A stretch of DNA of 64,000 bases from positions 124,001 through 188,000 of the forward strand of contig CAYNJC010000001.1 of the NCBI GenBank assembly GCA_964397565.1. Reading direction: 5' to 3'. This DNA is from JAPLST01 sp964397565. GTDB lineage: Bacteria; Auribacterota; UBA3054; JAPLST01. Numbering within the stretch: the stretch's first letter is position 1; each line of letters begins with the position of its first letter. Shown piece after piece: positions 7,139-16,197 of this stretch. Both the position numbers and the translations under genes were made by a program. Below the pieces are notes generated by a model. It worked only from the letters and a program-made list of their open reading frames with translations. It was not told the DNA's origin and made no database searches.

Positions 7139-8017
7139 TCAGAGCATGGTCGGCAAAGGCCCCGGCGACTGCCGGTCGAGCGTGCCGGACGCGAGCAATG
7201 CGTCCAATTCCGCCAGCAGACGCGCCTTGTCGGCCGGGAAACGGCCGTGCAGCGGCACGATGTTCGAGGAATGATCGGCACGGAAGACGGTGTGGTCAAG
7301 CAGCAGACCCGCCAGCAGGTCGCGCACTTCGCGCACCGCCGCGTCCTCGGTCAGCATCTGGTGTGCGGCCAGCATGTCATCGTGCAACGGCGTGCCGGCG
7401 ATCGGAATGTAGCGCAGGGCGGACAACAAGCGCGGTTGCATCCGATTGAGCGCCGCCGCCGTCGCGCGCACATGCTGCGCACTACCGTCACGCCCGCCCA
7501 GCCCGATCAAGACCATGACCGACATACGCAAGCCGGCGACCTGCGCGCGCTGACTGGCGCTGACCATTTCGGCGGCGGTCTCGCGCTTGTGCACTTTGCG
7601 CAAGAGCTCGTCGCTGCCGCTTTCCAAGCCCAGGTAGAGCGTGTGCAGTTTGCGTTCGCGCAAAGTACGCAGCGCGTCGTCACTTCTGTCCATGATGGAC
7701 TGGCCATTGGCATAGACACTGACGCGCGCCAGGCGCGGGAACGCGGCATTGAGTTCATCGAGCACCGCCCGCAGCAGATCGAAGGGCAGGGCCATGACAT
7801 CGCCATCGGCCAGGAAGACGCGCGCGGCATCGGGCTGGCGCCGGGCTTCACGGCGGATGGCGCGCAGGCATTCATTCAGCGGCAGGGCGCGGTAACGAAT
7901 GCCTTTGTACATGGCGCAAAACGTGCAGGCATTCCACGGACAGCCGTCGGCGATCCGAATGATGACGCTGTCGGCTTCGGCCGGCGGGCGGAAGAGGATG
8001 TGCGGGCGGAACAACAA
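7139..8017 (-). CDS. Radical SAM protein
   Basis: 292 residues. The iron-sulfur motif GCPWNACTFCAMY has Cx4Cx2C spacing, a known variant of the radical SAM cluster site in one COG1032-like group. SAM-binding features follow (FLADGDVMALP, LYLGLESGSDELL, VLIGLGG). No extra C-terminal cluster domain is obvious. The start is a TTG directly after an ATTTACA-type tandem repeat with no Shine-Dalgarno, so the N-terminus is uncertain. It lies 28 nt downstream of malQ on the same strand. The chemistry is not predictable. Confidence 0.8.
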   Translation of the reverse strand: MLFRPHILFRPPAEADSVIIRIADGCPWNACTFCAMYKGIRYRALPLNECLRAIRREARRQPDAARVFLADGDVMALPFDLLRAVLDELNAAFPRLARVSVYANGQSIMDRSDDALRTLRERKLHTLYLGLESGSDELLRKVHKRETAAEMVSASQRAQVAGLRMSVMVLIGLGGRDGSAQHVRATAAALNRMQPRLLSALRYIPIAGTPLHDDMLAAHQMLTEDAAVREVRDLLAGLLLDHTVFRADHSSNIVPLHGRFPADKARLLAELDALLASGTLDRQSPGPLPTML

Positions 8018-8045
8018 TTTACAATTTACAATTTACGTTCATCGT

Positions 8046-9569
8046 TCATCGTTCATCGTTCGTCGGTTTTTCGGGCGGCGGGACGCGGCCGTAGAGCGTG
8101 GCCAAGTCGTGCAGGCGCGCGGCGATGAACGGCGTCAGCGCCTCTGGTCGGAAGCGCCATTGCCAGTTGCCTTCCGGATTGCCGGGATAGTTCATACGCG
8201 CAGCATTGCCGAGATTGAGGACATCCTGCAACGGCACAATGGCCGTGTCGGCGACGCTGGCCAGCACGGCGCGAATCATGTCCCAGGCAATATCGTCGCC
8301 GCTGACGCCGAAATAGCGGCGGACATGGTCGCGCGTTTTTTCGTTGACGCGCGCGTACCATCCGCGCGTCGTGTCGTTGTCATGGCTGCCAGTGTAGGCG
8401 ACGCAATTGGCCGGATAGTTGTGCGGCAGGAATTCATTAGTGGCGTCGTCATCACCAAAACCAAACTGCAAGATTTTCATGCCGGGGAAGCCGAATTGCA
8501 CGCGCAGGGCCTCGACGTCGGGCGTGATCAGCCCCAAGTTCTCGGCGATAATCGGCAGCGTGCCGAGCGTGGCGCGGACCTGTTCGAACAATTCGGCGCC
8601 GGGCGAGGCGACCCATTCGCCGTGTTCGGCGGTGGGGTTGCCGGCGGGCACATGCCAGGCGGCGGCGAAACCGCGGAAGTGGTCGATCCGCACGATGTCG
8701 AAGATCTGCAGCAAGGCGCGAAAGCGGGTGATCCACCAGGCGAACTGCTCGGCGCGGCAGGCGTCCCAATTGTAGAGCGGATTGCCCCACAATTGGCCGG
8801 TCACGCTGAAATAATCGGGCGGCACGCCGGCGACAAAGGTCATCATGCCCTTGTCGTCGAGCTTGAACAAGTGTGGATTCGCCCAGACGTCGGCACTGTC
8901 ATAGGCGACAAAGATCGGCATGTCGCCGATGATCTGCACGCCGTGGTCGTGGGCATAAGCGCGCAATGCCTGCCACTGCATGAAGAATTGCCATTGGACG
9001 AAGGCGTGGTAGCGGACGCGCGCCGCAAGGTCGGGTGGCGCGGCATCGTAGAGCTTGTGTTTGCCGGCGCTCCAGGTGTTCCAGATGCGATCGCCGTGAA
9101 ATTCCTTCAGCGCCATGAAGCGCGTGAAATCATCCAGCCAATCGGCGTACTTACGGGTGAAGGCCGCGAGCTTCTTGTGCTGGGCGTGCGTGCCATTGCG
9201 AACAAACGCAGCGAAGGCGGCGGCCAGCATGGCGCGGTGGAAATCAATGACCGGGCCGTAGTCGGCCCGATCGCGCGAGAACACCGGCGCGGCGGCGAGA
9301 ACGGCGTGGTCGAGCCAGCCTTGTTCCGCTAACGCATCCAGACTGATCAGATAGGGATTGCCGGCAAAGGCCGAGAAACACTGGTAGGGCGAATCGCCGA
9401 AGCCGGTTGGGCCGAGCGGCATGACCTGCCAGACGCGTTGACTGGCGGCCTCCAGAAAATCAACGAACTGAAACGCGCCGGGGCCAAGATCGCCAAGGCC
9501 GTACGGCCCGGGCAACGAGGTCGGGTGCAGGAGAATGCCGGCGACGCGGGTGGCGCGGGTGGTGGTCAT
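8046..9569 (-). CDS. malQ: 4-alpha-glucanotransferase (amylomaltase, GH77)
   Basis: 507 residues, normal length for bacterial MalQ. Motifs run GILLHPTSLPGPYGLGDLG (N-terminus), YQCFSAFAGNPYLISL, VRIDHFRGF with the nucleophile Asp, IAENLG with the acid/base Glu and GSHDNDTTRGW. It transfers alpha-1,4-glucan segments between oligosaccharides in the cytoplasm, feeding maltodextrin and glycogen metabolism. A TATAAT-like -10 (9598-9603, minus strand) lies upstream without a good -35. The gene is followed by the radical SAM gene; no functional link is apparent. Confidence 0.95.
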   Translation of the reverse strand: MTTTRATRVAGILLHPTSLPGPYGLGDLGPGAFQFVDFLEAASQRVWQVMPLGPTGFGDSPYQCFSAFAGNPYLISLDALAEQGWLDHAVLAAAPVFSRDRADYGPVIDFHRAMLAAAFAAFVRNGTHAQHKKLAAFTRKYADWLDDFTRFMALKEFHGDRIWNTWSAGKHKLYDAAPPDLAARVRYHAFVQWQFFMQWQALRAYAHDHGVQIIGDMPIFVAYDSADVWANPHLFKLDDKGMMTFVAGVPPDYFSVTGQLWGNPLYNWDACRAEQFAWWITRFRALLQIFDIVRIDHFRGFAAAWHVPAGNPTAEHGEWVASPGAELFEQVRATLGTLPIIAENLGLITPDVEALRVQFGFPGMKILQFGFGDDDATNEFLPHNYPANCVAYTGSHDNDTTRGWYARVNEKTRDHVRRYFGVSGDDIAWDMIRAVLASVADTAIVPLQDVLNLGNAARMNYPGNPEGNWQWRFRPEALTPFIAARLHDLATLYGRVPPPEKPTNDER

Positions 9570-9769
9570 CGCAGGAAGTCCAAATGGTTAGGAACATATT
9601 ATACAGAATTGGTGGGGTTTGGAGGAAAAACCTTCGCAACGAAAGTTTTTTAGTGCAGCACTGATCAGCGTTCAGCGTTCAGCGTTCAGCGTTCAGCGAT
9701 AACGTTTACTTTTTTCTTTGTGGCCCAGCATTTCGGCATGTCCTGCGCGGCGCGCGTGGCGTATCCGCG
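9570..9769. other. Intergenic region with GTTCAGC tandem repeats
   Basis: Holds a hairpin-like motif CTTCGCAACGAAAG (9632-9645) and about four tandem GTTCAGC units (about 9667-9700), also present at about 4128-4146. No gene seen. Confidence 0.6.
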
Positions 9770-10140
9770 CTCCACGCCTGCGGCGGGGCGGGACTAACCA
9801 AATCCAGAACACTATTCGACAGGATCAACATGATTTGACAGGATTGCGGTAAAGTAGCGCGCGGCGCGATACTTACTAAAGCGGCCAATGGCCGCAGGCA
9901 CTGTCAAGGTGTACTCACAGCGAGGTATCATGTACAATCATGTAAATCCTGTCAAGAAACGAGCAGCATTTGCCGCGCGGCGGCGGGCGGTGGCGTGAGG
10001 AAATCCGTTTGCGGTAAATTCTTTTGCGGCGAAACACTTCATAACGCAGCCCTCCATTCCTCCATTTCTCCATCCTCCATTCCCCCGTTCACGGCACGGC
10101 ATCCCACGGTATCCCGCGCGGAGCGCGGGGCGCATCCACG
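9770..10140 (+). repeat. Long tandem repeat, copy 1
   Basis: 371-bp unit. Order within it: CTCCACGCCTGCGGCGGGGC; a block related to GACAGGATCAACATGATT; GCGGCCAATGGCCGC palindrome; ATCATGTACAATCATGTAAA; AATCCTGTCAAG, inverted relative to the first block; an AT-richer link; and CCATTCCTCCATT runs. No coding potential. Confidence 0.9.
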
Positions 10141-10504
10141 CTCCACGCCTGCGGCGGGGCGGGACTAACCAAGTCCAGAACAATAGTTGACAGGATCAAC
10201 ATGATTTGACATGATTGCGGTAAAGTATCGCGTGGCGCGATATTTACTAAAGCGGCCAATGGCCGCAGGCACTGTCAAGGTGTACTCACAGCGAGGTATC
10301 ATGTACAATCATGTAAATCCTGTCAAGAAACGAGCAGCATTTGCCGCGCGGCGGCGGGCGGTGGCGTGAGGAAATCCGTTTGCGGTAAATTCTTTTGCGG
10401 CGAAACACTTCATAACGCAGCCCTACAGGCCTCCATTCCTCCATTCCCCCCATCATGGCACGGCATCCCACGGCATCCCACGCGGAGCACGTGGCGCATC
10501 CATG
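10141..10504 (+). repeat. Long tandem repeat, copy 2
   Basis: 364-bp unit, nearly identical to copy 1 apart from single-base changes and small indels in the CCATTCC tract. Confidence 0.9.
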
Positions 10505-10805
10505 CTCCACGCCTGCGGCGGGGCGGGACCAACCAAGTCCAGAACAATAGTTGACAGGATCAACATGATTTGACAGGATTGCGGTAAAGTAGCGCGCGGC
10601 GCGATACTTACTAAAGCGGCCAATGGCCGCAGGCACTGTCAAGGTGTACTCACAGCGAGGTATCATGTACAATCATGTAAATCCTGTCAAGAAACGAGCA
10701 GCATTTGCCGCGCGGCGGCGTGGCCGCGGCTTGCGTTTTCTCTTTTCCATTCCTCCATTCCTCCATTCCTCCGATCATGGCACGGCATCCCACGGCATCC
10801 CACGC
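10505..10805 (+). repeat. Long tandem repeat, copy 3 (shortened)
   Basis: Same unit, but after the GTGGCCGCGGC junction the segment with GAAATCCGTTTGCGG found in copies 1 and 2 is missing. It ends in CCATTCCTCCATTCCTCC and CATCCCACGCGGG. This copy is nearest the mraZ promoter. Confidence 0.85.
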
Positions 10806-11022
10806 GGGAAGAGTGGGAGGAGAAAGCGGACCGCAGGATTGGCGTGTGAGCGGCTCTGGCATCCAACAAAGTGCAAAAACGAAAAAAGCAATCCGGCGTT
10901 TTGCGTGAACATTCGCAAATTCGTGCCACTTCTTCCCACATTATAACTTATTGTATTGCAAGTTGTTAAAAAATCACTCTATTTAATGATGGCTCAAAAC
11001 TTGCATAAAAAGGCATAGGGGC
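10806..11022. other. Upstream region of the dcw cluster
   Basis: AT-richer DNA with a possible second, inverted pair of MraZ-type boxes: read on the minus strand, 10925-10939 gives TGGGA, five bases, then TGGCA. No gene seen. Confidence 0.4.
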
Positions 11023-11051
11023 TTGACAAGTGGGAAAAAGTGGGATATAAT
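11023..11051 (+). promoter_or_regulatory. Consensus promoter of the dcw cluster
   Basis: TTGACA (11023-11028), 17-bp spacer and TATAAT (11046-11051) match the sigma-70 consensus exactly. The spacer contains two MraZ-type boxes. Confidence 0.85.
11031..11045 (+). promoter_or_regulatory. MraZ operator boxes in the promoter spacer
   Basis: TGGGA (11031-11035) and TGGGA (11041-11045) are 10 bp apart, the known spacing of MraZ boxes (TGGGN-N5-TGGGN). Being between -35 and -10, they suggest autorepression by MraZ. Confidence 0.7.
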
Positions 11052-11120
11052 AGGCGCAACGATCTTTTTTGCGGTAGTTCGGTTAATGGTTTCTGTAAAG
11101 GATGCTGCTCGAGGTTTGCG

Positions 11121-11555
11121 ATGTTTTCAGGAGAGTTCCATCACAAGATTGATGCCAAGGGGCGGGTGTCGGTCCCGGCCCAGTTCCGCACGCATGGTGA
11201 CGGCAAGTATTATGTGACATACGGGCCGGATGGCTGTTTGTTCGTGTATGACGAGCAAGGCTTCAAGGCGCGCGAGGCGGAATTGAACAAGCTCGACGAA
11301 TACAACCCGACTGTGCGTTCATTGAAGCGTGTTTTCTTTTCCGGGCCGCCGTTGCAAGACTGCGATGCTGTTGGGCGGATCAAGATTCCCGCCCAGTTTG
11401 CCAGCTATGCCGCGATTGAGAAGGACGTGGTGATGAACGGCATGGCCCACTATTTTGAGATTTGGAGTCGTGCGCGTTGGGAACAGCAACGCCAGCAGGA
11501 TATCAGCAAGTACTTCGAAAATTACCGTGAGATGACCACCCGCCATGACCACTAA
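11121..11555 (+). CDS. mraZ: Transcriptional regulator MraZ
   Basis: 144 residues from MFSGEFHHKID, the family's usual start; earlier in-frame starts would lie in the promoter-leader. Two SpoVT/AbrB-like repeats are visible: KIDAKGRVSVPAQFR (residues about 9-23) and DAVGRIKIPAQFASYA (about 78-93). MraZ forms rings that bind TGGG repeats upstream of its own operon, and two such boxes sit in the promoter. A GAGG ribosome site lies 6 nt before the ATG. It overlaps rsmH by 11 bp. Confidence 0.93.
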   Translation: MFSGEFHHKIDAKGRVSVPAQFRTHGDGKYYVTYGPDGCLFVYDEQGFKAREAELNKLDEYNPTVRSLKRVFFSGPPLQDCDAVGRIKIPAQFASYAAIEKDVVMNGMAHYFEIWSRARWEQQRQQDISKYFENYREMTTRHDH

Positions 11556-12480
11556 CACAGAACACGCCAGCGCCACGACGACGTGGCAGCACGAGCCGGT
11601 ACTGTTGCAGGAAGTGATGATGTTGTTGGCGCTGCGGCCGGACGACACCTGCATTGACATGACTGTCGGACTCGGCGGTCACACGGCGGCACTAGCCGCG
11701 GCGACTGCGCCGGAAGGGCGGGTGCTGGGTCTCGACCGTGACGCGGCGGCGCTGGCATTGGCGACGAAACGTTTGGCTGGGTATGGCGGGCGGGTGCGTT
11801 TGGTGCAGGCGCCCTTTTCACGCGTGACCAAGGTGGCGGCCCAAGAGAAAGTGCATGACGTGGCCGGCATTCTGATGGATCTGGGCGTGTCATCCATGCA
11901 ATTCGACGATCACGCGCGCGGCTTCAGTTGCACGCAGGACGGGCCGCTGGACATGCGCATGGACGCCCATCAGGCATTGACGGCGGCGGACATTGTCAAC
12001 GGCTGGGATGTGGACGCGTTGACGAATGTGCTGCGCGACTTGGGCGGCGAGCCGATGGCGGGACCGATTGCGCGGGCCTGTGTGCGGCGGCGCGCGAAAG
12101 CACTATTCACCCAGACGTATGAACTGGCGCGGGTGGTGTCGGGCGTGTACTATGCGCGCGGCTGGCGGCGCTCGAAGGTGCATCCGGCAACGCGCGTGTT
12201 TCAGGCATTGCGCATGGCAGTCAATGACGAGGCCGGCGAGCTGCACGCGGGTTTGGCGAGTGCGTGGATGCTGTTAAAGGATGGCGGGCGGATCGCCGTG
12301 ATCAGTTTTCATTCGGGCGACGACAAGGTGGTCAAAGAGTATTTCAAAGAGCAGTGCCAGCGCGGGGCGGGCACGTTGCTGCAACGCAAGCCGCTGACGG
12401 CCGGGGCGGTGGAGTGCGCGCGTAATCCGCGGGCACGCAGCGCGAAACTGCGGGTCTGCCAACGCGAAGGAGAAGTATGA
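11545..12480 (+). CDS. rsmH: 16S rRNA m4C1402 methyltransferase
   Basis: 311 residues, full length. HEPVLLQEVM at the N-terminus, the SAM-binding DMTVGLGGHTAAL, GLDRDAAAL, DLGVSSMQFDDHARGFS and VISFHSGDDKVVKEYF are all typical of RsmH (MraW). It methylates N4 of C1402 in the decoding centre of 16S rRNA. Its stop overlaps the ftsL-like start (ATGA). Confidence 0.95.
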   Translation: MTTNTEHASATTTWQHEPVLLQEVMMLLALRPDDTCIDMTVGLGGHTAALAAATAPEGRVLGLDRDAAALALATKRLAGYGGRVRLVQAPFSRVTKVAAQEKVHDVAGILMDLGVSSMQFDDHARGFSCTQDGPLDMRMDAHQALTAADIVNGWDVDALTNVLRDLGGEPMAGPIARACVRRRAKALFTQTYELARVVSGVYYARGWRRSKVHPATRVFQALRMAVNDEAGELHAGLASAWMLLKDGGRIAVISFHSGDDKVVKEYFKEQCQRGAGTLLQRKPLTAGAVECARNPRARSAKLRVCQREGEV

Positions 12481-12926
12481 ACCTTGAACGTCGCTATCGC
12501 CGGCGTGTCGTCGCGCCCGCGGCGCCGCCGCGCGCACGCTTTGCGTTCACGCTGCTGTTGACCTTTGCGGCGCTGGTCGCGGTCGGCTTCACGTATTATT
12601 TTGCGCGCGCGCAGCGCAGCACCGCGATGACCAACGCGCTGTACCACACGGTCGAGTTGCGCAAGGACGTTGAGCGGGCGACCAAAGCCAACGACCAATT
12701 GTGCTGCAAGCTGGCCGAATTGCAGCGGCCGGAATATATCCTGACCACGTTGCGGGAGCGCGGCGTGCACTTGACCGTGGCGCCGATCGAGCGGATTGTG
12801 TATGTCAAATTGCCGCGCAGCCCGGCCGGCCGCGCAGCCGCCACGCCGGCGCCGGCGCCAACGCCACCCGCGCGCAAGCCGCTCGGAACTTTGTTAGTCA
12901 GCACGCGCACCCATGAGGAGCAGTGA
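12477..12926 (+). CDS. ftsL: FtsL-like division protein
   Basis: 149 residues: basic cytoplasmic N-terminus, one transmembrane segment (about residues 22-43), a heptad-like region (about 48-80) ending in RPEYILTTLRERGV, then a proline/alanine-rich tail (TPAPAPTPPARK). Sequence similarity to FtsL is always weak; the call rests on topology and position between rsmH and ftsI. FtsL with FtsB bridges FtsQ to FtsWI in the periplasm. The tail is longer than in most FtsL proteins. Confidence 0.75.
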   Translation: MNLERRYRRRVVAPAAPPRARFAFTLLLTFAALVAVGFTYYFARAQRSTAMTNALYHTVELRKDVERATKANDQLCCKLAELQRPEYILTTLRERGVHLTVAPIERIVYVKLPRSPAGRAAATPAPAPTPPARKPLGTLLVSTRTHEEQ

Positions 12927-14707
12927 ACACGGTTGCGTTCCATGGACGTACGCAGTGGGTGTTTGCGGCACTGGCGCTGGCGCTGGTGTTGCTGTTGGGC
13001 CGGCTGTTCGACCTGCAATGGTTGCGGTCGGAGATGTACCAGCAGCGCGCGCGGGCACAGCAAGTAAGTCGGCCACGGCTGGTGGCGCGACGCGGCCAGA
13101 TTCTGGATCGCAACGGCAATGTTTTTGCCATGTCGACGACGCGGCCGGTGGTGTGGGCCGATCCGTCGCTGGTGCGCGATGTCGCCGCGACCGTTGCGGC
13201 GTTGCAGCCCGTTTTGGGCGCGTTGCCCGCGAAGGTGCTGCGCCAACTGGGCGACCCGCGCCGGAAATTTGTCTGGGTCGACAAGCAGCTCAGTGACGCG
13301 CAGGCGAGCCAGGTGCGGATTCTGCAGAAGAAAGGCGTTGTGCGGGGCGTGTTCGTGGATGAGCTGCCCCAGCGCGTGTATCCCAAAGGCGAACTGCTGG
13401 GTAATGTGATCGGCTTGTGCAATGAACAAGGTGACGGCGCGGAAGGCATCGAGTTGCAGGCCAATGCGCTGTTGCGCGGAACGGACGGCTACTTGATGGC
13501 GCAGCGCGACAATCGCCGGCGCCTGTTTCTCGATCCACGCTGGGTGGGCAGTGACAAGATTCTCGAACCGATCAACGGCCACACGATTTATCTGACGATT
13601 GACGAGTATCTGCAGCACATCACCGAGCAGGAGTTGATCAAGGCCGTCACTGCGTATCAGCCGCAGCGCGCGTTGGCGATCGTGATGGAGCCGGCGACCG
13701 GCCAGATTCTGGCCCTGGCGCAATGGCCGTTTTTCAATCCGAATGTGCGCAGCAATTATGTGCCGGGCATTCTCAAGAGTTTTGCGGTCACTGAGATTTT
13801 CGAGCCGGGCTCGACCATGAAAGCGGTGGCGGGCGCCATTGCGCTGCACGAAGGACGGATCACACTTGACACACCGATCTATTGCGAGAACGGGGCTTGG
13901 GAACACTGTCCCGGCTTCGTGTTGCATGACGATCATCCGCTCGGTGAGATTTCGTTTCGCGACGTGATCCGCTACTCCAGCAACATTGGGATCGCGAAGG
14001 CGGTGCGCGATGTGCCGCCGGCACACTATTACACCTATTTATTACGGTTTGGTTTTGGGCGGCGGACGGGCATCGCGCTGTTTCCCTCGGAATCGCCGGG
14101 GATGCTGCAGCCGCCGCGCGCATGGTCGCGTTTATCCATGGTATCATTGCCGATGGGGCATGAGATTGGGGTGACGGCGTTGCAGTTGTTAAGCGCGATG
14201 GCGACGATTGCGAATGGCGGGACGCGCGTGCAACCGACGATTGTCAAGAAGATCGTCACGGCGCGCGGCGAATTGGCGCCGGAAGCGCGTCGGTTCAACT
14301 ATTTCGAGCCGGTGGTGGTTGAGCACAACATTCTCTCGACCGGCGCGGTCGCGCAAATTGTCGAGGCCTTGATCGGCGTAACGGGCGACGACGGCACGGG
14401 CGCGCTGGCGGAGATGCCGGGCTACACGGTGGCCGGCAAGACCGGTACAGCCCAAAAGGCGACGCGCGGCGGCTACAGTCGCGACTGCGTTTCGTCGTTT
14501 GTGGGATTTGTCCCGGCACGCAAGCCGGCGCTCTGCGCGCTGGTCGTGTTGGACGCGCCGCAGAAAACGCGTTACGGCGGGCTGGTTGCGGCGCCGGTGT
14601 TTCGCAGCATTTGCATGGAAGCGCTGGCTTATCTCAAAGTGGCTAAAGACAAGCCGGAACCGGTTCTGACCCAGATTGCCCAAGCACCGGCGGAACCATG
14701 CAACTGA
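12923..14707 (+). CDS. ftsI: Peptidoglycan transpeptidase FtsI (PBP3)
   Basis: 594 residues, starting with GTG in a GTGA overlap with ftsL and preceded by GAGGAG. A membrane anchor (residues about 12-31) is followed by the PBP dimerisation domain (RGQILDRNGNVFAMST) and the transpeptidase with all three motifs: STMK (Ser297), SSN and KTGT. It cross-links septal peptidoglycan with FtsW. No C-terminal PASTA domain. It overlaps murE by 10 bp. Confidence 0.95.
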   Translation: MNTVAFHGRTQWVFAALALALVLLLGRLFDLQWLRSEMYQQRARAQQVSRPRLVARRGQILDRNGNVFAMSTTRPVVWADPSLVRDVAATVAALQPVLGALPAKVLRQLGDPRRKFVWVDKQLSDAQASQVRILQKKGVVRGVFVDELPQRVYPKGELLGNVIGLCNEQGDGAEGIELQANALLRGTDGYLMAQRDNRRRLFLDPRWVGSDKILEPINGHTIYLTIDEYLQHITEQELIKAVTAYQPQRALAIVMEPATGQILALAQWPFFNPNVRSNYVPGILKSFAVTEIFEPGSTMKAVAGAIALHEGRITLDTPIYCENGAWEHCPGFVLHDDHPLGEISFRDVIRYSSNIGIAKAVRDVPPAHYYTYLLRFGFGRRTGIALFPSESPGMLQPPRAWSRLSMVSLPMGHEIGVTALQLLSAMATIANGGTRVQPTIVKKIVTARGELAPEARRFNYFEPVVVEHNILSTGAVAQIVEALIGVTGDDGTGALAEMPGYTVAGKTGTAQKATRGGYSRDCVSSFVGFVPARKPALCALVVLDAPQKTRYGGLVAAPVFRSICMEALAYLKVAKDKPEPVLTQIAQAPAEPCN

Positions 14708-16197
14708 CCGATTTATTGAACGGCTTGACGTGGGAGCACGTCAGCGGCACGCTGGAACGGGACGTGTGCGGCATCACCTTGGACAGCCGGATGGTGAAGC
14801 CGGGCATGTTGTTTGTGGCCTTGCGCGGTGAGGTGGCGGATGGCCATAAATTTGTGGCAGACGCCGTCGAACGCGGCGCGTCGGCCATTGCCGTGACGGC
14901 GCGGGGCTCGGCCTTTGCACCGGAGATCACGGTGGTGCGTCTAAACGCCTGCCCGGCCACCTTGGCGCATCTGGCGCAGCGCATGTACGGCCAGCCGGCC
15001 TGTGCCCTGGTCGGCATCACCGGCACGAACGGCAAGACGACCAGCACGTATTTGGTGCGCCATTTTCTGACGCAGCACGGGCTGCCGACCGGGATTGTCG
15101 GCACGATCGTCTACGAGTTCGGTGCCCGCCGCATTCCGGCCGCGCGCACGACGCCGGACATATTTCAGTTGTACGGCACGCTGGCACAGATGGCCTGCAG
15201 CGGCGCGCGCGCCATCGTCATGGAGGTTTCCAGCCACGCGCTCGAGCAGGAGCGGCTGGGGCAACTCACGTTTGACGTGGCGGCGTTCACCAATCTGACG
15301 CAGGATCATCTCGACTATCACGGCACGTTGGACGCCTATTTTGCGGCCAAGGCAACTTTGTTTGACCGGCTCGCGCCGGTGCCCCGGCAGGCCGGCGCCT
15401 TTACGAGTGTGATCGGCATTGATGACGCCTGGGGCCAGCGTTTGGCAGCCATGGTCGCGCAGCGCGGCCACACCGTCGCGACCTGCAGCGCGGCCGGCGC
15501 AGCGGACGCAACCTTTGCGGCGCGCAACGTCAGTGTCACGGCGCGCGGCAGCTTGTTCGATTTGATCGTGCGCGGCGAACAGTGCGGACAGGTGCAGATG
15601 AATTTGCTGGGCCGTCACAATGTTGCCAATTGCCTGCTGGCGATGGCGATTGCGCATGCGTTTGGCGTCGGCATTCCCGCGCTGATCGCCGCGGCGGCAA
15701 CGTTGCCAGCCACGCCCGGGCGGCTCGAGTTCATCCCCAACGAGCTGGGCATTACCGTCATTGTTGATTACGCCCACAGTGATGACGCGCTGCGCAATGT
15801 GTTGCAGTGTGTGCGCGAAGTCACGCCGGGCGCGCTCTGGGTGGTGTTTGGGTGCGGCGGTGATCGCGATCGCGGCAAGCGTCCAAAAATGGGGGCCGTT
15901 GCCGAACAACTGGCCGATCACGTGATCATTACCAGTGACAATCCGCGCGGCGAAGAGCCGGCCGCGATTGTCCGTGAGATTCAGGCCGGCATGCAGGCCG
16001 ACCGCGCAACCGTCCTGCTTGAGCGGCGCGCGGCGATTGCGCACGCCTGCCGCGCGGCGCAGCCCGGCGACGTCGTGGTGGTGGCCGGCAAAGGCCATGA
16101 AACGTATCAGGAAGTGAAGCGCGTGTTTCACGCCTTTGACGATCGCGTGGTGGCGCGCGAAATCGTGGCCGAACTGGAGCAGGCGCGTGTTCACTGA
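14698..16197 (+). CDS. murE: UDP-MurNAc-L-Ala-D-Glu:meso-diaminopimelate ligase
   Basis: 499 residues, typical length. ATP site GITGTNGKTTSTYL (near residue 108), VMEVSSHALEQERL, NLTQDHLDYHGT, DYAHSDDALRN and the SDNPRGE motif, whose DNPR signature indicates meso-diaminopimelate rather than lysine as the added residue. It makes the tripeptide precursor in the cytoplasm and implies DAP-type peptidoglycan. The murF start lies inside its last codons. Confidence 0.95.
   Translation: MQLTDLLNGLTWEHVSGTLERDVCGITLDSRMVKPGMLFVALRGEVADGHKFVADAVERGASAIAVTARGSAFAPEITVVRLNACPATLAHLAQRMYGQPACALVGITGTNGKTTSTYLVRHFLTQHGLPTGIVGTIVYEFGARRIPAARTTPDIFQLYGTLAQMACSGARAIVMEVSSHALEQERLGQLTFDVAAFTNLTQDHLDYHGTLDAYFAAKATLFDRLAPVPRQAGAFTSVIGIDDAWGQRLAAMVAQRGHTVATCSAAGAADATFAARNVSVTARGSLFDLIVRGEQCGQVQMNLLGRHNVANCLLAMAIAHAFGVGIPALIAAAATLPATPGRLEFIPNELGITVIVDYAHSDDALRNVLQCVREVTPGALWVVFGCGGDRDRGKRPKMGAVAEQLADHVIITSDNPRGEEPAAIVREIQAGMQADRATVLLERRAAIAHACRAAQPGDVVVVAGKGHETYQEVKRVFHAFDDRVVAREIVAELEQARVH

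Noticed and set aside
9770..10805. CRISPR-like array
   Set aside because: The unit is about 370 bp with no unique spacers; it is a long tandem repeat.
11040..11120. Longer N-terminus for MraZ
   Set aside because: It would start within the promoter, and MraZ proteins begin at MFSGEFHHKID.
12596..14026. 476-codon minus-strand frame opposite ftsL/ftsI
   Set aside because: Shadow of ftsI, whose STMK/SSN/KTGT motifs are intact in the other frame.
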